Assembly: GCF_002179555.1 (NCBI RefSeq)
Contig: NZ_NHOU01000004.1
Coordinates: forward strand, 62,001 to 126,000
DNA length: 64,000 nt
Reading direction: 5' to 3'
Source: Salinicola salarius
GTDB lineage: Bacteria; Pseudomonadota; Gammaproteobacteria; Pseudomonadales; Halomonadaceae
Part shown: positions 22,416 through 32,230 of the stretch, one piece after another
Numbering within the stretch: position 1 is the first letter of the stretch
Layout: each line of letters opens with the position of its first letter
Position numbers and translations under genes: made by a program
Notes under the pieces: generated by a model
What the model saw: the letters and a program-made list of their open reading frames with translations, nothing else
Databases searched by the model: none
Told to the model about the DNA's origin: nothing

Positions 22416-25379
22416 ATGCCGTTACCCGAACCCTGGTTCGCCGAGATCGATAGTCCCGCCACGCTTGCGGGAGCTTGGGCTGAGGCCAGACAGCGCCTGG
22501 ACGAAGGGCTGGACGCCGCCGGTGCCGATCCGGCCGTCACCGACGCCTGGCTCTCCCTGAGCGATGTGCGTCGGCGCGAGCTTGCCCGGCTGGTCCTGCT
22601 GTCGGACTTCGCGCTGGACGCGCTGGTGACGCGGCCGGCGCTGCTTCCCGGCCTGATCGACAGTGGCGAGCTCGAGGCAGCGCCGAATCGGGCGCAGATC
22701 GAAGACGCGCTGCACCAGGCGCTGGCAGAAGCGGACGACGAAGCATCGCTCCACAGGGCGCTGCGCCGTTTTCGTCAGGCGCGGATGCTCGGCATCGTGT
22801 GGCGGGACCTCAACGGTGCCGAGATGTGGCAGACCGCCGCCAAGGTTTCGGAACTCGCCGAGGTCTGCCTCGAAGGCGCGCTGGGTTGGCTCGAGACGCA
22901 TCTCGCGCCCCGGTGGGGCAGCCCTGCACCGCGCCGTGACGGCTCGCCTCAACGCCTGATCGTGCTGGGAATGGGCAAGCTCGGCGCCGGCGAACTCAAC
23001 CTCTCCTCGGATATCGATCTGATTTTCGCGTTTCCGGAGAAAGGCACGACCCGGGGCGGGGAGCGCGAGTATGACCATCAGCAGTACTTCACCAAACTGG
23101 GGCAAAAGCTGATCGCCGCGCTGGATGAGATCACCGCCGACGGCTTCGCCTTCCGGGTCGACATGCGCCTGCGACCGTTGGGCGACGGCGGGCCGCTGGT
23201 CGGCAGCTTCAACACCTTCACCAGCTACTATCAGGATCAGGGGCGCGAGTGGGAGCGTTACGCCATGCTCAAGGCGCGCCCGGTCGCGGGCGATCTCGAT
23301 GCCGGGCATGAACTGCTCGATGAACTCAGGCCCTTCATCTATCGCAAGTATCTGGATTTCGGCGCGATCGAATCGCTGCGCGAGATGAAGGCGATGATTC
23401 ACCGCGAGGTCAAGCGGCTAGGGCGGGACGACAACATCAAGCTGGGGCGCGGCGGGATCCGCGAGGTCGAATTCGTGGTCCAGGCGTTCCAGCTGATCCG
23501 CGGCGGCCGGGATACCGAGCTTCAGGTCACCTCGCTGCGGGAGGCCATGGCGCGCCTGGTCACGCTCGAACTGCTGCCGCAGCCGGTGGTCGACGAGCTG
23601 CGCGAAGATTACGTCTTCCTGCGGGATCTGGAGCACGCGCTGCAGGCACAGCAGGATCGCCAGACGCAGCAGTTGCCCGACGACACCGAGAACCAGGCGA
23701 GGTTGGCGATGGCGATGCGACTGCCGGACTGGGCTGCCTTGAAAGACGCGCTTTCGGCCTGCCGCGAGCGGGTTCGACGCCATTTCGATGCCGTGGTCGC
23801 CGATCCGGACGACGAGTCGCCGGCATCCGACGACGACTCGCCCCAGGATGACACCGCCTGGCGGCAGCTGTGGCAGGGGGAGATGGATGATACCGAAGCC
23901 GAGCGGTTGATGGCGGCGGCGGGTTACGAGCTGCCCGAGGCGCTGCGACGCCTCAAGACCTTTCGCGACTCCCGCGGCGTGCAATCGATGCAGCGTATCG
24001 GCTACGAGCGCCTCGAGGCCGTCATGCCGATGCTGCTGGAGGCCGCCGCCGAGAACGAGGCGCCCACTACCGCCCTGGAGCGGGTGCTGCCGCTGATCGA
24101 GGCGGTGTTGCGACGCACCGCCTATCTTTCGCTGCTGCGCGAGAACCCGCAGGTTCTGCCGTCGCTGATCCGGCTGTGCGCGGCCAGCCCCTGGATCGCC
24201 GAACAGCTGGCGCGCCACCCCATTCTGCTCGACGAACTGCTGACCCCCGCGACGCTTTATTCGCCCGCTGACAAGCAGCGCCTCGCGGACGAGCTGCGCC
24301 AGACGCTGGCGCGGATTCCCGAAGACGACGAGGAGGGCTGGCTGGAGGCGATGCGGGTCTTCAAGCAGACCCAGGTGCTGCGCGTTGCCGCTTCCGACAT
24401 TGCCGGCGGGCGCGTGTTGATGAAGGTCAGCGACTATCTGACCGCGATCGCCGAGGTGGTGCTGGATAGCGTGCTGCAGATGGCGTGGCGTTCGCTGACC
24501 GCACGGTACGGACACCCCAGCGCCAGAGACTCGGCCGGTCAGGCGGCCTTTTTGATCGTCGGCTATGGCAAGCTGGGCGGCATCGAGCTGGGGTACGGTT
24601 CCGATCTCGATCTGGTATTCCTCTACGATGCCGCGCCTCGGGGCGTGACCGACGGCGCCAAGTCGATCGATAACCTGGTGTTCTTCACCCGGTTGGGGCA
24701 GCGCATCATCCATCTGCTCACTGCGACCACGCCCAGCGGCACGCTCTACGAAGTCGACATGCGGCTGCGCCCTTCGGGGAACGCCGGGTTGCTGGTGTCG
24801 TCGCTGGACGCCTTTGCCGAGTACCAGCGCAACGAGGCCTGGATCTGGGAACACCAGGCGCTGGTGCGCGCGCGTGCCGTGGCGGGCGACGGCACGCTGA
24901 AGGAACGCTTCGAGGCCGTTCGCCGGGAAGTGCTGGCGCGGGAGCGCGACGGCGACGAGCTCCGCCACGAAGTCGTCAAGATGCGCCTGAAGATGCGGGA
25001 GCATCTCGGCAGCGGCGGCGAGGCGCGCGAGGCCGGCCAGTTCCATCTCAAGCAGGATGCCGGCGGCCTGGTGGATATCGAGTTCATGAACCAGTATGCG
25101 GTGCTGGCGCTGTCGGCCCGGACGCCGGCACTGCTCGAGGTCACCGACAACATGCGGCTGATGGATGCGCTGGCCGAGAGCGGCAAGCTCCCCGAACAGG
25201 ATGCGCGGAAACTGCAGGCGGCGTATCTCGCCTATCGCGATGCGAGCCACCGCGCGGCGCTGGCCAAGCGGGGCAGTCTGGTATCTGCCGAGGCATTCGC
25301 CGATCACCGCGAGCATATCCTGGCGCTGTGGCGACGCTGGATGGAACCGGCCGCCGAACGCGAGGCGAACGATCAATGA
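22416..25379 (+). CDS. glnE: Glutamine synthetase adenylyltransferase/adenylyl-removing enzyme
   Basis: Bifunctional enzyme, 987 aa, that adenylylates and deadenylylates glutamine synthetase according to nitrogen status. Two nucleotidyltransferase domains are visible: GMGKLGAGELNLSSDIDLIF (adenylyl-removing half, near residue 185) and GYGKLGGIELGYGSDLDLVF (adenylylating half, near residue 715), each followed by VDMRLRP. An acidic stretch (DDESPASDDDSPQDD) at about 465-480 is the inter-domain linker. Full length. Divergent from tctC across 272 bp in which I see nothing definite. Confidence 0.97.
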   Translation: MPLPEPWFAEIDSPATLAGAWAEARQRLDEGLDAAGADPAVTDAWLSLSDVRRRELARLVLLSDFALDALVTRPALLPGLIDSGELEAAPNRAQIEDALHQALAEADDEASLHRALRRFRQARMLGIVWRDLNGAEMWQTAAKVSELAEVCLEGALGWLETHLAPRWGSPAPRRDGSPQRLIVLGMGKLGAGELNLSSDIDLIFAFPEKGTTRGGEREYDHQQYFTKLGQKLIAALDEITADGFAFRVDMRLRPLGDGGPLVGSFNTFTSYYQDQGREWERYAMLKARPVAGDLDAGHELLDELRPFIYRKYLDFGAIESLREMKAMIHREVKRLGRDDNIKLGRGGIREVEFVVQAFQLIRGGRDTELQVTSLREAMARLVTLELLPQPVVDELREDYVFLRDLEHALQAQQDRQTQQLPDDTENQARLAMAMRLPDWAALKDALSACRERVRRHFDAVVADPDDESPASDDDSPQDDTAWRQLWQGEMDDTEAERLMAAAGYELPEALRRLKTFRDSRGVQSMQRIGYERLEAVMPMLLEAAAENEAPTTALERVLPLIEAVLRRTAYLSLLRENPQVLPSLIRLCAASPWIAEQLARHPILLDELLTPATLYSPADKQRLADELRQTLARIPEDDEEGWLEAMRVFKQTQVLRVAASDIAGGRVLMKVSDYLTAIAEVVLDSVLQMAWRSLTARYGHPSARDSAGQAAFLIVGYGKLGGIELGYGSDLDLVFLYDAAPRGVTDGAKSIDNLVFFTRLGQRIIHLLTATTPSGTLYEVDMRLRPSGNAGLLVSSLDAFAEYQRNEAWIWEHQALVRARAVAGDGTLKERFEAVRREVLARERDGDELRHEVVKMRLKMREHLGSGGEAREAGQFHLKQDAGGLVDIEFMNQYAVLALSARTPALLEVTDNMRLMDALAESGKLPEQDARKLQAAYLAYRDASHRAALAKRGSLVSAEAFADHREHILALWRRWMEPAAEREANDQ

Positions 25380-25447
25380 GAACAGCGTTTGATTAAGTTA
25401 TCATTATAGAGGCATGACGTCTCAATGGCGGCTCGGAGTGGCCCGCA

Positions 25448-26065
25448 ATGTATCGACTTGTTTCTGCCAACGAAATTGCCCACGGCAACGATCGGGCCAT
25501 CTTCCGGCATCCGGAACGCCCCGGATGCTGTATCAAGGTGCCGCGCTTTCCCGAGCGCGGTAGCCAGCAGAACGAGCGCGAGAAGGTCTACTTCGAGAAC
25601 CTGTTGCGCCGCGGCATGGTCGATTGGCGCCATGTGCCGGCGTACTACGGGACGGTGGCGACGGACCAGGGCGAGGGTCTGGTCTTCGACTTGATCAGCG
25701 ATGCCGATGGCCAGGTCTCTTCCACCATTCGGCAATACCGTCAGCGAGACGAGACGGCCTGGCTCGAGACCCAGGCCTTCTCCGACGAGCTGCAGCGGCT
25801 TTATCTTTACCTGCGCGACAACTGGATCGTGCCGTCCGACATCAATGACCGTAATATCGTCTGTCAGCGTCTGGCAGACGGCACTCAGCGGTTGTGGCTG
25901 ATCGATGGCGTTTCCAACCCCGATTTCATGCCGCTGGCCAATATCTGGCCGTGGTTTGCGCGTCAGAAGATCGATCGCCGCATGAAGCGGTTCTTCACCA
26001 AGCTGACGGCCTCCGGGCTGCTGCCGGAAGCGGAAAGAGAGGAACTGCTGCGTAGCGTGCAATGA
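25448..26065 (+). CDS. YrbL family protein (PhoP regulatory network protein)
   Basis: 205 aa with a kinase-like fold typical of YrbL. The N-terminal IAHGNDRAIFRHPERPGCCIKV resembles a glycine loop plus lysine; LYLYLRDNWIVPSDINDRNIV resembles the catalytic-loop region and LIDGVSNPDF the DFG region. In enterobacteria YrbL belongs to the PhoP/PmrA regulon, but its activity is not established. It lies 68 bp downstream of glnE and is closed by a strong terminator. Confidence 0.85.
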   Translation: MYRLVSANEIAHGNDRAIFRHPERPGCCIKVPRFPERGSQQNEREKVYFENLLRRGMVDWRHVPAYYGTVATDQGEGLVFDLISDADGQVSSTIRQYRQRDETAWLETQAFSDELQRLYLYLRDNWIVPSDINDRNIVCQRLADGTQRLWLIDGVSNPDFMPLANIWPWFARQKIDRRMKRFFTKLTASGLLPEAEREELLRSVQ

Positions 26066-26138
26066 GCCCGCGATGCAGCAGACACCGATAGAAGAGCAGG
26101 CGTCGATGGAAGGCCTGCGACGAAAGCCCATCGATAAA

Positions 26139-26177
26139 CGAAAACGGCCTCTCGATCGATCCGAGAGGCCGTTTTCG
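26139..26177. terminator. Bidirectional intrinsic terminator after the yrbL-like gene
   Basis: A 16-bp perfect inverted repeat (CGAAAACGGCCTCTCG with its complement), loop of 7, with A and T tracts inside the stem ends. It separates convergent yrbL-like and trhO genes. Confidence 0.88.
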
Positions 26178-26190
26178 TTGGCGGAGCCGA

Positions 26191-27141
26191 TCAATGCTCC
26201 GTGGTGGTCTCGCGCGGGTTGCGGCCGATCGGATGCGGCTCGTTGCGGGCTCGGGCCAGTTCGATCTGTTTCTGGCGCTCGCGGGCGCTGGCGCGGGTCT
26301 TCTCCGGTAGCGAATCCCAGCAGTGGGGGCAACTGATGCCCGGCGAATACTGCTCCGACGCCTGGTCTTCGACCGAGATCGGCATGCGGCAGGCGTGGCA
26401 CTGCTCGTAGGCGCCCTCGCTCAAGTCATGACGAACGGTGACCCGGTTGTCGAACACGAAGCAGTCACCGCGCCAGCGGGTTTCGGCCTCGGGAACCTTT
26501 TCCAGATAGCTCAGGATGCCGCCCTTGAGGTGGAAGACCTCCTCGAACCCTTCGTTGAGCATGAAGCTCGAGGCCTTCTCGCAGCGAATCCCGCCGGTAC
26601 AGAACATCGCCACCTTCTTGTGCCGGGCGGGATCGTAGTGCTGCTTGACGTAATCGGGGAACTCGCGAAACGACTTGGTCCTGGGATCGATGGCGCCCTC
26701 GAAACTGCCGATCGCCACTTCGTAGTCGTTGCGGGTGTCGATCACCAGCACTTCCGGGTCGTCGATCAACGCGTTCCACTGCTCCGGCTCGACGTAGGTG
26801 CCGACGCGCCGGTTGGGATCGATATCCGGCACGCCCATGGTGACGATCTCGCGCTTGAGCTTGACCTTGGTGCGATAGAACGGATGTTCCTCGCAGTAGG
26901 ACTCCTTGTGCTCGAGTGCGGCGAAGCGGGTATCGCGCTTGAGCCACCCGAGCAGGGCATCGATGCTTGCGCGCGTGCCGGAAACGGTGCCGTTGATGCC
27001 CTCGAAAGCGAGCAGCAGAGTGCCCTTGACGTCGAGACGCTTCATTTCGTCGAGCAGCGGCTCGCGCAGGGCTTCGAAATCATCGAGCGTGACGAACTGG
27101 TACAACGCCGCGACGACGATCGGTTGATCGCTGATTGACAT
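26191..27141 (-). CDS. trhO: tRNA uridine-34 hydroxylase, rhodanese-like (TrhO/YceA)
   Basis: 316 aa. An N-terminal acylphosphatase-like part ([21 protein letters not shown]) is followed by a rhodanese domain whose catalytic loop reads [14 protein letters not shown], with the essential cysteine present, and a C-terminal Cys-rich tail ([15 protein letters not shown]). This is the standard UPF0176/TrhO layout, which makes the first step of 5-(carboxy)methoxyuridine formation at wobble U34 in tRNAs. Single gene. Confidence 0.93.
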   Translation of the reverse strand: MSISDQPIVVAALYQFVTLDDFEALREPLLDEMKRLDVKGTLLLAFEGINGTVSGTRASIDALLGWLKRDTRFAALEHKESYCEEHPFYRTKVKLKREIVTMGVPDIDPNRRVGTYVEPEQWNALIDDPEVLVIDTRNDYEVAIGSFEGAIDPRTKSFREFPDYVKQHYDPARHKKVAMFCTGGIRCEKASSFMLNEGFEEVFHLKGGILSYLEKVPEAETRWRGDCFVFDNRVTVRHDLSEGAYEQCHACRMPISVEDQASEQYSPGISCPHCWDSLPEKTRASARERQKQIELARARNEPHPIGRNPRETTTEH

Positions 27142-27294
27142 GCAGGACTCCTGGTTGTCGCTCTCGCAAAGGGCGGACCGGGTGAGGTAAGGGGCTGCCG
27201 ATGCCCCGATGAACGTCGCGCATTTTACGCCGCTGAGCGCGAGCGTCCAGTGACCGACTGCCGCAGCGCGAACGGCGCCGAGTGTCGTCTTGCG

Positions 27295-28266
27295 TTACTG
27301 AACGGTCTCGGCGATATAGCGTGCGATCATCAGATCGAGATGGGCGCCGCCGCCATTCTTGAACACCGTGATATCGCTGTCGCTGGTTCGGCCCGGTTGT
27401 TTTCCGAGAGAGCCGTCATCAAGAGAACCGCCATCGCGAGAGCCGCCAGCCAGAAGATCGTAGAAATCCGCGATCACGTCGCTTTCGGCAATGGCACCTT
27501 CGGCAATGGGGATCTTCAGCTCGCCGATGTGATGAATTGTGGTCTCCCGGCTATCGACGAACAGCCGGCTGGTTTGCAGCAATTCGTCATCCGCCTCGCG
27601 CATGTCCGCCTTGTAGGCGCCGATGAGGTCGACATGGGTGCCGGGCTGTATCCACTCTCCCAGAATCAGCGGCGCGCGTGCCATGGTGGCGCTGGAGATG
27701 ATGTCCGCCGAGCGGGCGGTCGCTTCCAGATCGGTCACGGCGGTGACGTTCAGGCCGCGCTTGGCACAGGTCTCGGCCAGCGCCACGGCTTTGTCGTGGG
27801 TGCGGTTCCAGATGCTGATACGCGCCAGATCGGGGAAGAGGGTGGTGTAGGCATCGATCAGGCTCGCCGCGACCGTTCCAGCACCGCAGACCAGCAGATG
27901 ACGACTGTCCGGCCGTGCCAGCAGGAGCGCGCCCAGCAACGAATCGCTGGCGGTCTTGATTTCGGTGACGAGCCGGCTCTCGATGATCGCTTTCAACTGG
28001 CCGTCGTCGGGCGAGAAGTAGAGCATCGCGCCCTGTACGGTATCCAGCCCGCGGGCGGCGTTGCCGTCGAAGACGGTGACTGCCTTGGCGCCGTAGCCAA
28101 GGCCGGGGATGAAACTCGAACGGTTGAGCAGCGTCCTGTCGGCCGGCCCCAGGAAGGTATCGCCGATTTCCGGCCGGGCGGCGCGGTGACCCTGTTTCAG
28201 GGCCTCGACTGCATCGGACCAGGAGAGATGATTGCGTGCTTCGTTATAGGTGATGAGTTGGGTCAT
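27295..28266 (-). CDS. Ornithine cyclodeaminase/mu-crystallin family protein
   Basis: NAD(P)-dependent enzyme, 323 aa. The N-terminal substrate domain includes GAKAVTVFDGNAARGLDTVQG and the Rossmann domain has LLVCGAGTVAASLIDAY. Members act as ornithine cyclodeaminases, pyrroline-2-carboxylate reductases or amino-acid dehydrogenases; I cannot choose. An odd Gly/Ser/Asp linker near residues 270-286 comes from three imperfect 15-bp repeats (about 27401-27445) and looks recently expanded. It ends just before SDITVFKNGGGAHLDLM, which is normal for the family. Confidence 0.85.
   Translation of the reverse strand: MTQLITYNEARNHLSWSDAVEALKQGHRAARPEIGDTFLGPADRTLLNRSSFIPGLGYGAKAVTVFDGNAARGLDTVQGAMLYFSPDDGQLKAIIESRLVTEIKTASDSLLGALLLARPDSRHLLVCGAGTVAASLIDAYTTLFPDLARISIWNRTHDKAVALAETCAKRGLNVTAVTDLEATARSADIISSATMARAPLILGEWIQPGTHVDLIGAYKADMREADDELLQTSRLFVDSRETTIHHIGELKIPIAEGAIAESDVIADFYDLLAGGSRDGGSLDDGSLGKQPGRTSDSDITVFKNGGGAHLDLMIARYIAETVQ
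27401..27445. repeat. Three imperfect 15-bp tandem repeats inside the cyclodeaminase-family gene
   Basis: Units encode GGSRD, GGSLD and DGSLG in a surface linker. The unit length is a multiple of three so the frame is kept. Looks like replication slippage. Confidence 0.6.
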
Positions 28267-28276
28267 TTCAGGTATC

Positions 28277-28747
28277 TCAGGGGTCGACGATCTCGGTCAC
28301 GACATCGGTCTTGACCGAATTGGCGATGAAGCAGTCGCGATGGGCCTGGTGGTGCATCGTTTCGAGCTGCTCGCGTGTCGGCCGACGCTCGCCAGAAAAC
28401 GTCACGGCCGGCCGCAGCGTCACTCGCGTAATTGAGAGTCTTCCTTCAGGATTCTTTTCCATTATGCCGACGGCCTGGTCTTCGTAACGGTCCACGGCAA
28501 AGCGTCGTTTGGCGGCGATACTCAGGAACACCAGCATGTGACAGCTGGCCAGCGAGGCGACGAATGCCTCCTCGGGATCGACATGGGACTCGATGGAGTA
28601 GGGCAGCGGAACCACGTGGGGCGATGACGATGCCGGTACGTTGACACCCCCATCGAAGCACCACTCATGGCCGCGGCTGTAACGGTTGTCGGTGAAGGTT
28701 TCGTCGGGGTGTCGCTGCCAGTGGACGCAGGCGGAATATTCGGACAT
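28277..28747 (-). CDS. OsmC family protein
   Basis: 156 aa, OsmC/Ohr fold. The conserved reactive cysteine lies in EAFVASLASCHMLVFLSIAAKR; a second cysteine in AHRDCFIANSV completes the pair used for peroxide reduction. The family reduces organic hydroperoxides. It lies 10 bp upstream of the cyclodeaminase-family gene on the same strand and downstream of a PaiB-like gene, so it may be part of a loose minus-strand operon running from about 30.6 to 27.3 kb. Confidence 0.88.
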   Translation of the reverse strand: MSEYSACVHWQRHPDETFTDNRYSRGHEWCFDGGVNVPASSSPHVVPLPYSIESHVDPEEAFVASLASCHMLVFLSIAAKRRFAVDRYEDQAVGIMEKNPEGRLSITRVTLRPAVTFSGERRPTREQLETMHHQAHRDCFIANSVKTDVVTEIVDP

Positions 28748-28760
28748 GGCTGTTCCTCCT

Positions 28761-29411
28761 CTAGTCGATTCCGCTCAAGCAGAGCGAGTCTGCGTCATCG
28801 TAACCGGACTCGTCGCGCAGTCCTCGCAGAATCGCCTCGCGCTCTTCCATCGGCTTGTGCTGGCTGGCCTTGCGCTTGCCTTCCAGGCGCTCGATGGTCA
28901 GTTCGACGCCGATGATGGCACGGCACATCTTGTCGATGAAATCCGCTGGTGCGTCATTGACCGCCCAAGGTGTTTCCCGGTCTCGCTCGAAACGGTTGGT
29001 CAGTTCCGTGACGAGCTTTTTCAGCCAGTCCGCGTCGTCGATCAGGCGCAGCCGGCCGTGGGCATGCACCACCTGATAGTTCCAGGTCGGCACGACCTTG
29101 CCGTGTTCGCGCTTGGCGGGATACCAGCTCGGCGTGATATACGCCTGCGGGCCGTGGAAGATCGCCAGGGCCTGACAATCCAGGGTCTGGCAATCCAAGC
29201 GGCCCGGAGCCAACGGGTTGGCGCGCGCGATATGCCCGCGCAGCGTACCCGGCGATGGCCCGCCGTCGGCAGCCTCGAACAGCAGCGGCAGATGGTCGGC
29301 GGTAAACTCACCTTTCTCGCTCTGCGTGACCAGCGTGGCAAACGGTGCCTGATCGATGGCCTGCTTCAAGGCGTCCGGATCATCGAGACGGAACTGGTTT
29401 GGCTGGTACAT
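28761..29411 (-). CDS. FMN-binding PaiB-like protein
   Basis: 216 aa, split-barrel flavin-binding fold of the PaiB family. The start MYQPNQFRLDD is typical; LPLLFEA and the central AYITPSWYPAK, VVPTWNYQVVHAHG motifs match. Bacillus PaiB is a negative regulator of sporulation and protease genes, but most proteobacterial members are uncharacterised and usually sit beside acetyltransferases, as here. The ATG at 29411 is chosen; the longer open frame overlaps the next gene. Confidence 0.9.
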   Translation of the reverse strand: MYQPNQFRLDDPDALKQAIDQAPFATLVTQSEKGEFTADHLPLLFEAADGGPSPGTLRGHIARANPLAPGRLDCQTLDCQALAIFHGPQAYITPSWYPAKREHGKVVPTWNYQVVHAHGRLRLIDDADWLKKLVTELTNRFERDRETPWAVNDAPADFIDKMCRAIIGVELTIERLEGKRKASQHKPMEEREAILRGLRDESGYDDADSLCLSGID

Positions 29412-29413
29412 GA

Positions 29414-30163
29414 TCAACACTCCGGCTTTGTCAGTTCGGCGGTCATCTTCGAAAGCGATTGGTGCTGGCGGCCGTCGGCATCGAAGTTGTTCGGTGTCAG
29501 CCAGCGACGATGGCACTCGCGGATCGCTGGCCATTCAGCGTCGATGATCGAGAACCAGGCGGTGTCGCGGTTGCGGCCGTTGACCACGCGATGCTGACGA
29601 AATATCCCTTCGAAGCGAAAGCCCAGGCGCTCTGCGGCGCGCCGCGATGGCGCGTTCAACGCATCGCACTTCCACTCCACCCGGCGGTAACCGAGTTCGA
29701 AGGCGTGGCTAATCAGCAGCATCAGCGCCTCGCTGGAGATCGGCGTGCGCGCCATGCGCGGCGAGAAATTCAGGTGGCCGATCTCGATGCTGCCGTCGAC
29801 CGGCACGATGCGTAGATAAGTCGCCATGCCGACGGCCCGATCGTCCGCCGGATCGATGATGGCGTAGCAGTGCGGATCATCGCTCGCGGTCATCGTCGCG
29901 AGCCAGCGTCGACAGCCGGCTTCGTCGTCGAATCCGCGTCCGCCAAGATAGGTCCAGCGTGCCTTGCCGTCACGATCGCCGGCGATATCGGGGTCTGACG
30001 ACTGCCAGGCTCGCCAGAGCGCGGGCGAGTGAGCCGAGGCATCCAGCGGTTCGAGGCGGCAGAAACGGCCCTCCAGGGTTTCGGCTCGAGGTGCCAGCGG
30101 CGGCTGCCAGCCGTCGATATCCGGGCCGACGGGCTGGCCATATTCGTTGATGAACGGAGTCAT
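29414..30163 (-). CDS. GNAT family N-acetyltransferase (RimJ/RimL type)
   Basis: 249 aa. After a 40-residue lead (EYGQPVGPDIDGWQPP, common in this subfamily) the acetyltransferase core shows AVGMATYLRIVPVDGSIEIGHL, then a divergent acetyl-CoA site and the C-terminal YRRVEWKCDALNAPSRRAAERLGF, a clear RimJ/L-like end. The substrate is an unknown amine. It lies 2 bp upstream of the PaiB-like gene, so they are surely co-transcribed. Confidence 0.88.
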   Translation of the reverse strand: MTPFINEYGQPVGPDIDGWQPPLAPRAETLEGRFCRLEPLDASAHSPALWRAWQSSDPDIAGDRDGKARWTYLGGRGFDDEAGCRRWLATMTASDDPHCYAIIDPADDRAVGMATYLRIVPVDGSIEIGHLNFSPRMARTPISSEALMLLISHAFELGYRRVEWKCDALNAPSRRAAERLGFRFEGIFRQHRVVNGRNRDTAWFSIIDAEWPAIRECHRRWLTPNNFDADGRQHQSLSKMTAELTKPEC

Positions 30164-30167
30164 GGCA

Positions 30168-30614
30168 TCACACGCTCAATAGGTAGGTATAAAACGCCTC
30201 GTCGCGCTGCCAGCCGAGCGCCTGGTAGCGAGACTGGGCGGTCACGTTGTCGGTCTGGGTGCGCAACATCAGCTGTGGCACGCCGTGCTCGACTGCCAGT
30301 GCCCGGGCAGCTTGCAATAGCGCGCTGCCGATGCCGTTGCGACGAGCTTCGGGTACGACGAAGAGATCGTTGAGGATCCAGCGTGTCCCGAGCGAGGTGG
30401 TGGAGGGCACGGGAAACAGCTGCACGAAGCCGATCGCCGCGCCGCTCTCATCCAGCGCGATCAGCAGATGCGAGTCGTCCCGTTCGAAGCGTTGGGCCAG
30501 GAAATGCCGAGCGCCTTCCGGGTCGCTGGGTTGCCGATAGAACTGGCGATAGCCATCGATCAGTGCAACGAGACTGTCGATATCCTCGGGGATGGCGGCA
30601 CGAATGTTAGGCAT
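30168..30614 (-). CDS. GNAT family N-acetyltransferase
   Basis: 148 aa, single GNAT domain. The acetyl-CoA loop reads VVPEARRNGIGSALLQAARALA and the C-terminal beta-bulge end is ARYQALGWQRDEAFYTYLL-like (SRYQALGW). Substrate unknown. First gene of the minus-strand run that continues into a second acetyltransferase 4 bp away, PaiB-like and OsmC genes. Confidence 0.9.
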   Translation of the reverse strand: MPNIRAAIPEDIDSLVALIDGYRQFYRQPSDPEGARHFLAQRFERDDSHLLIALDESGAAIGFVQLFPVPSTTSLGTRWILNDLFVVPEARRNGIGSALLQAARALAVEHGVPQLMLRTQTDNVTAQSRYQALGWQRDEAFYTYLLSV

Positions 30615-30769
30615 GGCGGGCTCCCTGGCGAGCGAACGGGGTGACGAGCGTGACGTGAGGCCAGTTTGGCCTCATGCTGGTTCCTCGATAAGGGCCAGTT
30701 GATGCAATAGTGAGGGAACCAGTGCCGCCATCTCAGGACCACCGGCTGTGGATCGTCGAAGCGCTGACC

Positions 30770-32215
30770 ATGCAACTCGCGTTGCCATCCGCGGCGACCT
30801 TGACCCAGCGACTCTATCAGTCGCTAAGAGACTGGATTCAGGAGGGCAAGCTTGGTGCCGGCACGGCGCTACCTTCCTCTCGCCAGCTGGCATGCGAACT
30901 CGGGCTGGGTCGCAATACCGTGCTGGGCGCCATCGACCGGCTCGCCGCCGAAGGATTCGTGGAGACTCGCCGAGGCGCGGGAGTCTTCGTCGCCGAGTGG
31001 CGACCGGAAGTCCTGACGGCGACGGTATCGGCATCCGGTATTGCGGCGCCGTCGCTTTCCGCTCGGGGCCGGCGCATTCTCGATTTCAGCGGTGTGCTGA
31101 GCGATCGCTACACGGCCTTCGCGCCGGGCGTGCCCGCACTGGACCGGTTCCCTCGTGAACGCTGGCAGCGGTTGTTGCGCCGACATCGCCAGCGGGCGCC
31201 GCTCGAATGGCACGACTACCAGCATCAGGGCGGTGTCCCGGCATTGCGAGAAGCGCTGTGCGACTATCTGCAGTTATCGCGATCGGTGCGTTGCCGGCCC
31301 GGGCAGATCCTGATCACCCAGGGCGCCCAGCAGGGCTTCGAGCTGGTCGCCCGGTTGCTGGCCGATGCTGCTGAGGCCGTGTGGGTGGAAGAGCCTGGCT
31401 ACGGCGGGGCTCAGTCCTGCTTCGTGGCGGCCGGTCTGGATACCGTGCCGCTGGCCGTCGACGAGGATGGGGCGAACGTGGAGCGCGTGCCACGGGAGAC
31501 GCCACCGCCGCGGCTGATCTATGTCACGCCCTCACATCAATATCCCAGCGGCGTGACGATGACCTTGCCGCGCCGGATGGCGCTGCTGGAAGCGGCTCGG
31601 CGTCATGGGGCCTGGATCGTCGAGGACGATTACGACAGCGAGTTTCGCTATGCCAGTGCGCCGATCGCGTCGCTGCAGGGGCTCGTCGACGATGCCCCGG
31701 TCATCTACGTCGGCACTTTCAGCAAGGTACTCTACCCGGGATTGCGGCTCGGCTATCTGGTGCTGCCGGAAGCGCTGGTCGATGCCTTCAAGCGAGCCAA
31801 TGCTCGGCTTCACCGGGAAGGGCAGTACGTGGCGCAGGCCGCGGTGGCAGCGTTCATTGCCGAAGGGCATTTCGTGCGCCACGTCGCGAAAATGCGTGGG
31901 CTCTATCGCCAGCGTCAGGCGCAGCTGCGACGAGCGCTGGCCCCGGCGGTCGCGCGCGGGCTGGTGCTCTCGGCGGGGCAGGCGGGGATGCACCTGGTTG
32001 CCGAGCTGGATAGCTTCGAGCTCGAGACCGAGCTGGTCTCGCGGGGGCGGGAGGCCGGGATTCTGCTGTCGCCGCTATCGCGCTATTTCCTGCAGCCGCC
32101 CGGCCGGCCAGGTCTGGTGCTGGGCTACGCTGGCGCCACCGAAGCCGAGATCGCGTCGGCCGGACGCTGGCTGAGCGATAGCTGGTGCCAGCTGAGCATT
32201 CGCCACGGGCGCTGA
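30770..32215 (+). CDS. MocR/PdxR-type transcriptional regulator
   Basis: 481 aa. The N-terminal GntR winged helix (about 10-75) reads LTQRLYQSLRDWIQEGKLGAG and ELGLGRNTVLGAIDRL. The large C-terminal part is an aminotransferase-like domain with the PLP lysine in YVGTFSKVLYPGLRLGY and with YVTPSHQYPSG. I choose the ATG giving MQLALPS; a GTG 60 bp upstream is open but uncommon in the family. MocR regulators sense amino acids or vitamin B6 through PLP. It is divergent from the GNAT gene, a possible target. Confidence 0.92.
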   Translation: MQLALPSAATLTQRLYQSLRDWIQEGKLGAGTALPSSRQLACELGLGRNTVLGAIDRLAAEGFVETRRGAGVFVAEWRPEVLTATVSASGIAAPSLSARGRRILDFSGVLSDRYTAFAPGVPALDRFPRERWQRLLRRHRQRAPLEWHDYQHQGGVPALREALCDYLQLSRSVRCRPGQILITQGAQQGFELVARLLADAAEAVWVEEPGYGGAQSCFVAAGLDTVPLAVDEDGANVERVPRETPPPRLIYVTPSHQYPSGVTMTLPRRMALLEAARRHGAWIVEDDYDSEFRYASAPIASLQGLVDDAPVIYVGTFSKVLYPGLRLGYLVLPEALVDAFKRANARLHREGQYVAQAAVAAFIAEGHFVRHVAKMRGLYRQRQAQLRRALAPAVARGLVLSAGQAGMHLVAELDSFELETELVSRGREAGILLSPLSRYFLQPPGRPGLVLGYAGATEAEIASAGRWLSDSWCQLSIRHGR

Positions 32216-32230
32216 GCGCGGGCGGCCGAT

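Noticed and set aside
23418-25376. 652-aa minus-strand frame opposite glnE
   Set aside because: Antisense to a clear glnE; no motifs.
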